Shown: positions 34,691 through 45,936 of the stretch, in pieces
How the letters are laid out: the number at the start of each line of letters is the position of its first letter
Position numbering within the stretch: the stretch's first letter is position 1
Source: Icerya purchasi
Lineage: Eukaryota; Arthropoda; Insecta; Hemiptera; Monophlebidae
DNA length: 64,000 bases
Reading direction: 5' to 3'
Assembly: GCA_039619475.1 (NCBI GenBank)
Contig: CM077116.1
Coordinates: forward strand, 381,696,760 to 381,760,759
Made by a program: the position numbers and the translations under genes
The notes under the pieces: model-generated
Database searches by the model: none
Told to the model about the DNA's origin: nothing
Seen by the model: only the letters and a program-made list of their open reading frames with translations

Positions 34691-37398
34691 CAGTAATGGC
34701 GAACCTATCTGAGAAGTGAGTCAAATTTTGTTTATAACTTTTTTTTTGTACTATTCCGTGGGTCACATGTAAAGGGGGAAAGGGGATGATTAAAAACTAC
34801 TTATTTTTTGGTTCTCACTTTTACAGTTCTTTAAAAATTTTGTTTTCTTTTTGTTTTACAACTTTTACTTTTACAAGCGAATAGCAAAAAATAAAGGTCG
34901 ACATGAAAAAATTAAGATAAATAGGATGATATCTTCAATTACCACACCAGGCGACACCATGACCAGTCGGCAATCATGATACATTGAATATCTGAATGAA
35001 CAAGGAATAAAGAAAATCACATAAAATGAAATATTATTTAAGGTATATGTGTACGTATAAACATTAAAGTTGATAGTAAGGTGGAAGTATATTTGATGAA
35101 AAATCTGTTGTTTATTTTCAAATAGTTTCTTAGTATTAGGTTCATATTCCGTATTCATTAGTTTAACGCATTTCGCAGTCAATTAATTTCCAAGTTTATT
35201 TCTGTTAATTGATTTTACAAAATTCATTGAAGAAAACAGTTCTTCACACGGATATCTGAAGCCAAACACTGTTAAAAAAGCATTAGCAAGTTTCTTCATT
35301 GATATAAAATTATTCGGTAAAGAATCCCCCATACGTTTAATATAATATTTTCAATTTTTAGTGTTAGATCGTAATTATCTGTACTACTTTTAGACATTTT
35401 TCCTTTATCTACTTCGGAAATCAAGTTTTCAAATTTATTTTTCTACACTATGCTGCTTTAAAATTCAACTAATTCCATTTAATTTTTTAATTGCATTTTC
35501 TTGAACTTCGAGCGTATTTTAAAAAATTATTGTGTTTTGGAAATGTTTTTGTAATTAAAGAAAATATTTCATAATTTTCATTTCCAAATCTTTAGTAAAG
35601 ATATTAAGTTTCGTTATAAATATTTTAATATTTTCAAATATCATTAAAACAATTTGTCCATTTCTTTGAAGTTTTTTATTCAGTTAATTAAAATGCTGAG
35701 TGATGTCGCATAAAAACTTTAAATCATTTAACCAATCTATTATATTTGAAAATTCGTCAAAATTATTATTCTTTTCATTCAAAAAGAAACTTAACTTCTT
35801 CTAATGAAATTACAAACCGATTAAGAACTTGACCGCAACTAAGCCATCGAACATTATTGTATGTCAAATTCCCTAAATATTGGCACTCAATTTCCTCTAA
35901 TAATTGTGCAAATTGTTTATTAAAACATCTTGCATTTATAAAGTTGATGACTTTTATTATAACTGGCATTACATTGTAAAATGTTTTTGAACCTTGCTTA
36001 GGGCATAAAACTTGCTGGTGCATTGTACAACGAAATTCAGTCAGAGAATGTGTAATATTTCGCTTAAGATGCTGGATAAAACCAACGTTTTCCCCACCAT
36101 ATTAGGTGCACAATCTATTGTCACGGAAACAATTTTTTGTAGGGAAATATCCATTCCTTCAAATGCAATATCAAATTCTTTAAAGATATCAAAACCGGTA
36201 CACTTCCCTTTCAACGCTATTAGTTTCATTAGCTCTTCTTTCATTACATTGCCTGATTTATATCGAGCAAAAACTACTAATTGTGCATAACCATTTAAAT
36301 CATTACTCTCATCTAAAGCAATTGAATGCATTTCTGCATAATTTAAGTCGTCATGTATTTGCGAACAAATATTTCTTTCTAATTCAATTACTAGATCTTT
36401 AATTGTATTATGACTTATTGGTAACTCATTTATATGCGTTAAAATCAAGTCTTTTTCTTTAAAATCTGCAATTAAAGTAGTACTACATTTTGAAAATGCT
36501 TCCTTTATAAACTCTCCTTCTGAAAAAGGTTTCCCGTGGCGAGCAATACAGTGGGCAATTTAAAAACTAGCAGCTGTAATGTTACTTTTTGGAATCAAAA
36601 AAGTTTTTACCTTGGTTTGCGAATGATTCTATATTTTCTTTTGTAAAAAATATGTTCTTCTTTCTTCATCTGTTGAAAAACCGAGATTAGAATGCAACTT
36701 TTTAAAATGCCTTTTTACATTTTATGTACGTGAAGTGACTTTTTCGTTATTAATTAGACACAAGCAGTCGTTTTATTATTTGTAATCACACCATATTTAT
36801 CAAACCATTCCGTTTGATACGGTCTGGAACTTGTATCGTTCATTTTTATTTTTTAACCGCTAATATAGTACAGGACTACAACTAAAAATATTTATACTTA
36901 GAATACAATAATTTGAGAAGAAATTTCTTATTAACGTACCTAGTACACATATATATATATATATATAGATGAGAAACTTTAATATTAAAAAAGTAATAAC
37001 ATTGTTGAATTATTAAACACTTCTAGATGCATAAGAAAAGACTGTCATTTAGTTCAACACTGGTACATCCCCCTGTTCTACGATGTAGTGAACACGCATG
37101 CGCTTCAAGTTTGACTAACTGTCATGTGTCATACACGCTTCGAGATAAAAAAAAGAGCGAAACACGACGTTTTATGACTCTGTACATCATACACAAATGC
37201 AGTTACAATAGAAAATCGGTTAGTTACTGTCTACTTGGAAATATTTTTTCATTAATTCTACATTAGATTTATATAATTTATATTTTTAAATATTTGTGAT
37301 TGTCTGTTTTCTCTTTTATGATATAGAAAATAAGTTTATTATAATCTACACATGAGTCACTTAAAAAGCCTGTGCGGGTCAGCATCTGAACATCATTG
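34691..37398 (-). mobile_element. Complete but decayed hAT transposon (ZBED/GTF2IRD2-like), 2.7 kb
   Basis: The 8-bp sequence CCCTATAC occurs immediately outside both ends (34683-34690 and 37399-37406). The left end reads CAGTAATGGCGAACC and the right end, reversed, CAATGATGTTCAG, a short imperfect terminal inverted repeat with the CA...TG ends usual for hAT. The interior holds a minus-strand hAT transposase pseudogene. Element length and one intact duplication show a single full-length insertion that later accumulated stops. An (AT)n tract lies at 36948-36968. Confidence 0.9.
35090..36843 (-). pseudogene. hAT transposase with BED finger, multiply disrupted
   Basis: Read on the minus strand from an ATG at 36843. 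First comes a BED-like finger region (PYQTEWFDKYGVITNNK, ...NVKRHFKKLHSNLGFS) with stops. Then ITAASF, a stop, IAHCIARHGKPFSEGEFIKE, an open run of about 135 codons (36041-36448) with LDESNDLNGYAQLVVFARY and GMDISLQKIVSVTIDCAPNM, and another open run (35775-36023) with VIKVINFINARCFNKQF and YNNVRWLSCGQVLNRF. At about 35090-35260 it ends in FGFRYPCEELFSSMNFVKSI and RNKLGN, the hAT C-terminal dimerisation region. This domain order matches ZBED5/GTF2IRD2-type hAT transposases. Internal stops and frameshifts make it non-functional. The intact middle frames are chance survivals. Confidence 0.92.
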
Positions 37399-37406
37399 CC
37401 CTATAC

Positions 37407-38402
37407 AATACAAATATTTATTATTTAACCTGCTTTACATTCAAACATAACATTTATTAACTTGCAATGGAATTGTTTTTATAAGGTTCGATATTAATAA
37501 GTGAATGACAATAATAATTCCCACGAGTAATGCAAATGAAGAAAAGATATATTTAATACGTTTTTGTTCCGGTGATGCTTGTTTTATTTACTTCGTAACG
37601 TGATCTTTAATATATGTACATATTTCAATATATGTATAATAAAATGTAGTTTTTTTTATATTCATGTATTGAAAAAAATTATCTCCTTGCTTCAATAATT
37701 GTGCGAATAGTAATATTCTTCAAATATGATTAACATGATAGCTATTTTTTCTTTAATAAAAATATTTTTAAAACTGAACTTGTTTCAAAATAAAACGATC
37801 TTCAATTCATATTTTAAGTAATACTCGTCTACCACCGACATAAATAAATTCCAGCAGTATTGTTAACACACCCGCCGGCCGATTGTTTTCGCCCGTTTTT
37901 AGCCAAATACTACGGTTCGACTATGATCAAAACCTAAGTGAATACGCGACTTCAAATACTTGTTCGATCATTTCTTAAGCAATTCCAGATGGCTCATGAT
38001 TTAGAGAGAAATCGTTATGTGAATATAGATTTTATAATTGATTGAATATTAATGTTAACGGTATTTAATTAATATTACTAAATTTATATAATTCATAACA
38101 CACTTCATAATAAATCCATACTTTTAATAATTTTAAGGATTTTTATTCTCTGTGAAATTTTCTTTTGAAGTGCAACTTTATGTACAATACAATGTTTGTT
38201 ATACATTAACGGTGCTATTTAAATTTTAGCATATCCTACCTGAAGACTAAAGTTTATAATTGTTGAAAATAATAAAACTGACCTGGCAATAATATTAAAT
38301 TCCTTTAACAGCCAGCTAATGTATGAATTTGTTTTGAGAAGTGTAGCGATGAAGCCCATAAAATTTATATGTTATTAAAATTTAATTGTATTGTGTTCAA
38401 AA
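37407..38402. other. AT-rich spacer upstream of the pallidin-like gene
   Basis: No coding segment recognised. It presumably holds the 5' UTR and promoter of the downstream gene, and possibly an upstream exon. Confidence 0.4.
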
Positions 38403-38696
38403 ATGAGTATGCGTGATTCGAAGATTGTCGAAGTAAGTAATAAAGTAAAAGAACTTCATACCGTACAACATGAGATTATTTTCGATTTACATAATGAAAA
38501 TTTGAAGTTTAGCGATGCGTCTTACACGCAAAATATCAACGAGCTAATGGAACTGGAAAAAGTGATAAAAATATATCAAGGTAAATTAATAAGTCTGAAG
38601 AAAGAAATGAAATTATTACACGATAAATCGAAATATTTAAAAGAAAAGGCACTTAAATTAAAGGAAACTAGGAAGAAGTATGTGTTAAAGCCTTAA
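38403..38696 (+). CDS. Pallidin-like coiled-coil protein (BLOC-1 subunit 6)
   Basis: An intact 97-codon frame from ATG at 38403 (context AAAATGA; a second ATG is two codons later) to TAA. The protein is almost wholly heptad-like helix rich in Lys, Glu and Leu. The C-terminal half, KIYQGKLISLKKEMKLLHDK then SKYLKEKALKLKETRKK, aligns in order with the conserved pallidin segment of the form KL..(I/L)+KEM..LHEK...LK++ALKLQ..R+K. The N-terminal half (VKELHTVQHEIIFDL...ELMELEK) fits the preceding pallidin helix. Pallidin binds syntaxin and works in BLOC-1, which sorts cargo into lysosome-related organelles such as insect pigment granules. At 97 residues it is shorter than usual, so a 5' exon may be missing or the insect form is short. 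An AATAAA lies at 38802-38807. Snapin or another coiled-coil protein is a weaker alternative. Confidence 0.72.
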   Translation: MSMRDSKIVEVSNKVKELHTVQHEIIFDLHNENLKFSDASYTQNINELMELEKVIKIYQGKLISLKKEMKLLHDKSKYLKEKALKLKETRKKYVLKP

Positions 38697-38801
38697 TCAT
38701 GTGTTCAAGTTGAAATCTATTCTAAACAGGTGTAATGGTGAATTTACATAATTTGAGAAGAAAAAAATTATTTATACTGGATATAAATATAAAATATTAT
38801 A

Positions 38802-38807
38802 AATAAA
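38802..38807 (+). terminator. Polyadenylation signal of the pallidin-like gene
   Basis: AATAAA about 105 bases after the stop codon in sense orientation. Confidence 0.5.
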
Positions 38808-38809
38808 AT

Positions 38810-41800
38810 TAATGTTTACCACTAATCATTTATAGCGTTTTGAAGTACGTGTAATTAATTGGTTTTAAAGTTCAATTTTTGTAAGTCGTATTTGTATTTA
38901 ACGTATTATTAAGTCTATAGTCATCGTAAATTAAAAATTACAAACGTGAATATTTAAAGTAAATTCAAATTGTATACCGGGAATGGCCCGGCGTTTTATT
39001 TTTACGTAGTTTGCAATTTACCGGTATCCTTAAATTTATTTTCATTCGTTATATTTTATTATTTTACTCAAAACACAATTCTCATCTTGGTCTGAGATGT
39101 GTACTGTTTTAAGAACAAATTAGTTTAGAAAATTCTTAAAACTCGCGTGTACATTAAGTTATTATAAGTTGATATTATGATCTCAAAATTCTATTAAATA
39201 TAATTTTAATCTTTTAGAATTATTGTTCGTGAAAAATCGTTTTCTTACCAAACATATTAAACAATCGTGTATACTTTTCGTCAAAGTGAACAATATTGCC
39301 GAAATTTAATATCATCGCGAATTAAAGATTTTCCTTAAATGTTATGTATATATTTTTTATTTTTAACGCTAATATATATTTTTTTAAAGTGCAGCATTTT
39401 ATAATATGAAATATACCATTTCAATTGTCTAAATGAATGTGAAATAACATATAAATTTTAACCAGTTTTAATAATACTGATCTGGTTTTTGGACTTGTAG
39501 ATCTAAAGTGACTCAACATTAATAAGTTTACGGAGTATTTGTTTTACTTTTTAATAGTTTACTGTAAGATCTATAAAGTTTTAATGTTTCCTCCTTATGA
39601 TTTAATGATACATTTCCGTTAGAAACGTTTTGCTTTCCGTACTAGAACAGGTGCTTTCTTTCATATATAATATTTTTTTTTCCCGTTTACTTTTTATTAA
39701 ACGGAATATTTATGAAAGTACGAACCTAAATATCTAACATATTCATTTACATCTTTTTTATTTGATTGAATCATAATGTTTTATTTTTATTTATTTTTTT
39801 TCTGTTAAAAGTTGAATTTTTTAATTTTCTCATTCAAATTTATTCCTTTTTTTTTTTTTGATCCATAAAATTTTACATACTATGTTCACCTATAGATATT
39901 ATCATCTACGTAATAATACAAATGAGTAGTAGAATACTTTTTATGGTAACTCCGTTTTGTAAAAGCTATATTAAGTGCTACACTCTCTGGGCATTTTTAT
40001 CTGATTTTTTTTTTTTTAAATTAAAAATTCTTTTTTGTATTTTATCTGGAATAAATTTTTCGGCACTAACAGTATATTTGTACAATTAATTATGAGTTGA
40101 AGTAATACATTTCAAAACAGAATTTAATTAACCGTCCCAGAGTAAGCGACGATTGAGTTTGTGAAAGTTTTTGTTTTGTGCCGTGTCAAAAAACTATAAT
40201 TGTTCATGAATGTATTATTTCGAGAAAGCGTTTGCGTTTATTTTCATGAACTTTAAAAAGTGAGTTCGAAAAAAGATTATACTCTGTTTATTTATGTATG
40301 TGGAATCTGCATGGGTGTATACGTGTGTGTAAATCATTCAAAATATTCTCAGATATATGTGCATTAAGTGTAGACAAAATTATACCTTTTTTTTAAACAT
40401 TAGATATGTACATTCATATATGTTTTGTGGGTATTCGTAGTTGCGGAAGCAGGTTTATTTGTTGTACATATTGTGTTATTTATGTAAAATATCACGCACA
40501 AAGTTCATATACAGATTTAAATAATATAATATCAATATTGAAGTTCATTATTGGGATTCTTCGTTTTAAAGTATTTCTCATTTGCCGACTTTTTTATTTT
40601 CAAATTTTTCTGTAATTGAATCTAAGTTTCTGTAAAAAGTTTATTTTTTTTGTTGTTTTTTTTATTTGTGTTAGAGGGAGAAAGATCGGTTAATTAGAGC
40701 ACATTTTTCTACTTTTTAGGTACTGAAAGTAATACCTACATTGATATGAAGAATTTTAATAAAACGTAAATTACTATTTTAGTGGAACTTTCTGTATTAA
40801 TATTTCTGAAAATTCTTTTAATATTAACAATATGCAGAGTTATGTTTACTAGTAGTCAAATCGATGATCAGGAACTAGGTCATTATGCTTAGATCTATAA
40901 TACTATAATTTCTCAGAAAATAATGGTAACAGGTTTTGTAGACAAAGGTTCAATAGTCTTGTATGTATATAGCTTTTCTTTCTCAGTTTTAGACGTATTA
41001 TAGACAGTTTTTTAATAAATATTTTTATTTTTCGAATAATAACAACAATTTTTAGCTATTACCGTGCAGTTATTAGCTCTCTGCAGTATATCTGTCTTTA
41101 ATACGTTGTACCGAAAAAAAAATTTGCTTATTTTCAATAAAATATTACAAAGATTTCAAGACTTAAAATCTCGTATATCAATGTGAAATAAGGAAACATC
41201 AATTCAAGGAAGGAGGATACGCAATTGACATGTTTACCTTGCTGTTAGCGTAATCGGTAATATCTCGATGTTTTATCAAGTATAGTTTTTTTTATAACCT
41301 ATTATTATGATTAAATTATTGAAGAAGAGTTACGCTTTTGTTGTTTATTGAGTAATACATGTCAGTGTTTGTTGTGGTCTTTAGGAAATTTATATTTTTA
41401 CCTTGAAGATCGCGAATTTAATTACATAGGCTATCCTTATTTGAATATATATTTATCACCGGTAAAATAAATAAAACATTTGTTTTTTCGGCAGTATCAC
41501 TTTGAAAAAAAAATACAATTGATGTAATTGTTTTCCTATTTACTGCCTTCAACAATTGTATAAAACATGCAAAATTATACACGGTTATTTTTATTTATTT
41601 ATTTTTTTTTCATTCGAAATAAGTGTTGTTTCTGAAGTTTCTATGTTTATTTTAATAGCTGTTTTTTTATGTTAACGTGATATAAAAAAATCTTTCGGTG
41701 ATTTTAAACAGATCTTTGTTAACTGGTAATTTTTTTCCCGTATAACAATTTTTATTACAAAAGTTTCTTAGAAGCAAAAAATTAAACAATATACTATTTG

Positions 41801-42485
41801 CAAAAGGTACGAATTAATTATATCGCAAACATAAAAAAAATAATTTTTTCATATACCCAACGTATAATGATATTTTTAAGAACATCATCGCGCTGTAACG
41901 TACGTCAAAAAGTTTCAAATATTGATATTTAAAAACGATTGGTGTATTAACGTTAACAGTATGACAGTTATTTAACACTAGAAGTTACTGCACCTTACCA
42001 CATACTATGAAGTGGTATGAATAAGTGTACTATTTATTTTGGCTTTTAATTCCCAAAATATAACGATATTTTTAACATATGTTACGGAATTTATAAAAGA
42101 GTAAAAGTCTACTCAAAAAAATGCCAAGTAATCATTTTCGCTTATTTTTCGGTAACTTGTACATTCTAACGTGAATGATGACCGAAGTTTTTAACATTTT
42201 TATAAAACATGTTTATATAAATTACGAAATAGGTACTATTACTTTTATCCCGTTTTTTAGTAAGATTATGTTGGAAGGGAAACTAAATTATAATTGACCT
42301 TTTGGAAGTCTTTCCTAGAGTTTTGAGTGTCGACTAGATAAAAATGATAGATTTACCTAAAAACTCGTAAGTAGAAAATTAATTGAATAAAAAACGAATT
42401 AAAAAAGCTAAATATGAAATATTAAATTAAAAAAGAGAAAAAACTACAAGGTTAATCGCTTAATATTTTCATAGAATCTAATGTT
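38810..42485. other. AT-rich stretch, nothing recognised
   Basis: No frame with domain content, no clear repeats. The frame at 40406-40615 is unassigned. Confidence 0.45.
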
Positions 42486-42488
42486 TTT

Positions 42489-43155
42489 AACCGACTTCCA
42501 AAAAAAAAAATGAGTTATACGTTTGTCGCGTATGTTTTTTTTGTTTTTTTTTTTTTATGTTCGCGCATAACTCGTATTTACTGATTCCTTGTCCATTAGG
42601 AAGAGTACTATTCAACAGAGGTACCATGTGAGTACTAATGAAAATTAGTGAACATAAACTGAGTATTCGTCAAAAACCATGAAAAAGTGTGGTCTCTTTA
42701 GATAATTTTTTTTTTTTTTATATTTTGTATTATTATAACAGAGGCGATTGACTTAAAATACTATCAATTTACCAAATGACCATGAATATGTAGCTTTGAA
42801 TAAGGAAAGCGATTATTTATTTTGATGTTTTACCGTGGAAATGCAGTTTAAAATAAAGAAATCGATTTTTTGTTTTTTAAGCATAAAATATGGAGAATAA
42901 TTGACAAAAAAATTGATTTTTAGCAAGAAAAAAATTCAAGTATAATGTTAAAAATTGCAAAATAAACTGTTTTTTTAAAATAAAAAATATCGACTTCAAG
43001 AATTCATATAAAAATTTAACAAAAACGCACCAGAAATTAAAAAATAATTACTCCCGATGAGAAAATATATTTCAGAGTGATATAACTTAGGGTGATATTA
43101 TCGTAATTCTTATACAACATTAACTATTTGGAGTCGACATCAAATTCATTTAAAT
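42489..43155 (+). repeat. Foldback repeat family 'AACCGACTTC', copy 1 (diverged, one arm)
   Basis: Starts at AACCGACTTCCAAAAAA. Further along it shares the ordered blocks TTGACTTAAAATACTAT, TTTACC..GGAAAT, CGACTTCAAG.ATTCATAT, AATAATTACTCCCGAT, CAGAGTGATATAAC and GTAATTCTTATACAACATTAA with copies at 43501 and 57398. The central part is replaced or strongly diverged, and the second (inverted) arm is absent. Confidence 0.75.
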
Positions 43156-43500
43156 GCTTGAACTATTTTCACCATTTCTTTTAAGGCTTTTCGCGATAAA
43201 ACCTTAACAATACGTGTTTAGACATGAATCAAATTTTGGTAGGTAAGTATGGTTTGCGGTTTTGAAATTATTTCGTAAGATTTTTATTGAAAACAAGTGT
43301 ATTGCTAACTTTACGTGTTTTTCTGAATAAATCTACTAACATTCACTCTTTCCTTCTTAGGTAATAAAAGAATCACTTAAAAAAAATTGCGCTGAAAAAA
43401 AACCTGTTACCATGATATCGTCAATATTACTTTAAATTATCTAGAAATTTTACTGAAACTAAAAAATTTTTTCTTCACTTTACTAGTCATTTTTTTTTTT

Positions 43501-44288
43501 AACCGACTTCAAAAAAGGAGGAGGTATTTAATTTAACTGCATTTTTATTTTTTTTGTTTATTTATTTTTTTTATTATATTTTTTTTATGTGTGTTACCTC
43601 AGAACTTTCTTCTAGATGAACCGTTTTTGATGATTCTTCTTTCATTTGAAGGGTGGTGTTTCTCACGTGGTCCCATTTAAATTTGATCAAGATCTGACCG
43701 GTAGTTTTTGAGTTATCCTTAATAATGCGGGAGATTGAAGCTTTTTGGACGCTTTTCATTCATGATTGTTTTCACCGTCGGGTTAGATTTATTGGCTTAA
43801 AATACTATAAATTTGTCAAATTACCATGAAAATGTAGCTTTTGATGTTTTTACCGTGGAAATATCTGTTCTTATTAAAATGTTTTAATTTAATTGAATAA
43901 AAATGCACTAAAAAGTAAAAAAATGCTTTTTTCCAAAAAATAAATACCGACTTCAAGGTTTATTATGAAAATTTAAAAATGCACTAAAAAGTAAAAAATA
44001 ATTACTCTCGATAAAAAATATATATCAGAGTGATATAACTTAAGGTGATAACGTAATTCTTATACAACATTAACTTTAGGAACAATTTAATGAACATTTA
44101 ATATGAATTTGGTGCCAACTCCAAAAATTTAATGTTGTATAAGAATTACGATAATGTCATTTTAAGTTATATCACTCTGATATATATTTTTTATCGAGAG
44201 TAATTATTTTTTACTTTTTAGTGCATTTTTAAATTTTTATAATAAACCTTGAAGTCAGTATTTATTTTTTATAAAAAAGCATTTTTTA
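43501..44288 (+). repeat. Foldback repeat family 'AACCGACTTC', copy 2
   Basis: A head segment begins AACCGACTTCAAAAAAGGAG and carries a 60-codon minus-strand frame (43574-43759). A tail follows in which about 43900-44095 is repeated in inverted orientation at about 44110-44288, around CAGAGTGATATAAC and GTAATTCTTATACAACATTAA. No target duplication was resolved. From memory, similar AACCGACTTCAAAAAAGGAG repeats are common in several insect genomes. Confidence 0.85.
43574..43759 (-). CDS. Small conserved frame inside the foldback repeat (hypothetical)
   Basis: 61 codons from ATG to stop beginning MKSVQKASISRIIKDNSKT, with IKFKWDHV and EESSKTVHLEESS further on. The copy at 57425-57637 keeps the same frame for the first 60 codons, with about 49 of 60 residues identical by eye. 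The protein is charged, with no signal peptide, no membrane segment and no family I recognise. Conservation may simply reflect recent common descent of the repeat. Listed because the frame survives in both copies. Confidence 0.3.
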   Translation of the reverse strand: MKSVQKASISRIIKDNSKTTGQILIKFKWDHVRNTTLQMKEESSKTVHLEESSEVTHIKKI

Positions 44289-44329
44289 ATTAACAAAACT
44301 GATAAAACTGTTACCAGAGTAAAGTATGA

Positions 44330-44830
44330 GTTGGTTTACATATACGCGTAATCGTCAGTACAATGCTGTTTGAAGCTACATCGTTAGATCGGTTATATAT
44401 GTATATAAGGAGTAAAGACAATGATCATAAGTTTTACTATTTCTTCGGTAGAGAAAATATAGGGGTCTACATGAAGGATTCAAATGATTACGCTCGTACG
44501 AAATTAAAATAATTAATTTTAGCGTTCGTGATTTTGGAGGCAGAGCTGAAAAAATTCTTACTTCGCCGGTCTTTAGCTAAATTTAATGTTCAATCTTGTG
44601 GTATTTATTTGTTTGAGTTAACTACCAATTTCGTGTTGTCGAAGTTTTTAAAAATAATGCCATTGTGTGAAACTTGGATACATAATTATAAATCTTATGG
44701 AATACCGGGCTATTATATTAGCGCATCATATTTTTAAAAAAATAATATAAGAGCTGGCGGTGTTGGACTATTTAAAAAATCAAATGCATTGTAACAGCGT
44801 AGGATGGAGTTACTGATATTTACGCTAAAC
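44330..44830 (+). pseudogene. LINE endonuclease N-terminal fragment, interrupted by a MITE
   Basis: The plus-strand frame 44528-44737 ends in IMPLCETWIHNYKSYGIPGY YISASYF. After a stop it continues IRAGGVGLFKKSNAL and RRMELLIFTLN. The 'lC(l/E)TETWL...Y.I.gY....R..RaGGVg.F' order is the start of the retrotransposon endonuclease domain. The frame stops exactly at the left end of hAT MITE copy B (44831). Upstream sequence back to about 44330 may belong to the same element but is not diagnostic. Confidence 0.72.
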
Positions 44831-45156
44831 CAAGGGCGTCGTCAGCCGATGTGGCAGGGAGGGTCAAGATGAGTTGCCAGCCGCCAGGGAGGGGCTAGGT
44901 GATAGAAAGAGGATATGAGTTATAGGAAAAATAAAATTTATAATTTGTGAAGGCTTAACATTTTATTAAACGATAATAAAATCTTAATGAAAACATAATT
45001 TTCGCGGATTTCTGGCAAATTTTTATAATGAAATTATAAAAGTCTTCCAAATTGTCAATGATAACGCGCCTGTGAATACTCATCATGGCCAGTTGATTAA
45101 AAAGTTTTGAAGCTCCGGGGGGGGGGCTGCCCCCTTGCCCTCTGGCGACGCCCATG
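44831..45156 (-). mobile_element. hAT-type MITE, copy B (326 bp)
   Basis: Starts CAAGGGCGTCGTCAGC and ends CTGGCGACGCCCATG. Flanks are CGCTAAAC (44823-44830) and CGCTAAAA (45157-45164), an 8-bp duplication with one mismatch. It is in the opposite orientation to copy A and the same as copy C. The minus-strand frame 44955-45155 lies inside, crosses the terminal repeat and is not a gene. Confidence 0.92.
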
Positions 45157-45936
45157 CGCTAAAAAAATTTCAATAATAAAAGAACATTAATAGTTTCTTT
45201 TTAATAATAAGAACAACTTTGAAAGATTTGCGACAATTTTTTGTTACAAATTTAATGGCATATAATCCAAAACTTTTTAAAATTTATAAAAAATGAACTA
45301 TAGCTTAATTCTATACAATACTTTGTGGTGAGATGGTATCGATTTTAAGTCGTCTCTAAAGGTATGTTGAATTTATAGAATTTACGAAAAAGAATCATTT
45401 CGTTTTTCGAATTAAATAACTGCCCAGCATAATCTTCTACCAGAGATATCATTATTATTTATTTATTTTTTTTACCCTACCCTGGGCGCGCCAGCGGCCT
45501 TGACCCAACAACATGATAATTCAATAGATAGAACTAAGTAGCCAGGTGATCAGAAATGGAACTCAGAAAGAACAGCAGTAGCGGAACAACTGAAGGCAAT
45601 GGGAAGGAAAGGATATAGGTAGCGTTAAAGGGAGTAGGATGACCCAAAGCTAAAAGTTGGGATATCGTTACTAGTGATAGTGTATTTAGCAAACATTTAA
45701 ATTATTCAATTACGCACAATACGTATCGTATTTCTTATACAAAGCGTTGCGGTCCATTAATGTAGTTCCTTCTGAAGAATTAAATACATTTAACCCGCGA
45801 TAAAATGACATTTGATAATCCGACATGCTCGGTAGTCTGATGCCGCGTCGGATGACGTCACTGCTGCAGACACAGACACGCACACATTTATTAGAAGAAG
45901 GAAGGAAGGAGACGCCTGTCGCTCTCAATTCATTCA

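Noticed and set aside
38391..38402. TTG start for the pallidin-like gene
   Set aside because: An ATG in good context follows four codons later, and TTG starts are not expected in animal nuclear genes.
44955..45155. Minus-strand 66-codon frame
   Set aside because: It lies within hAT MITE copy B; its start is in the terminal inverted repeat.
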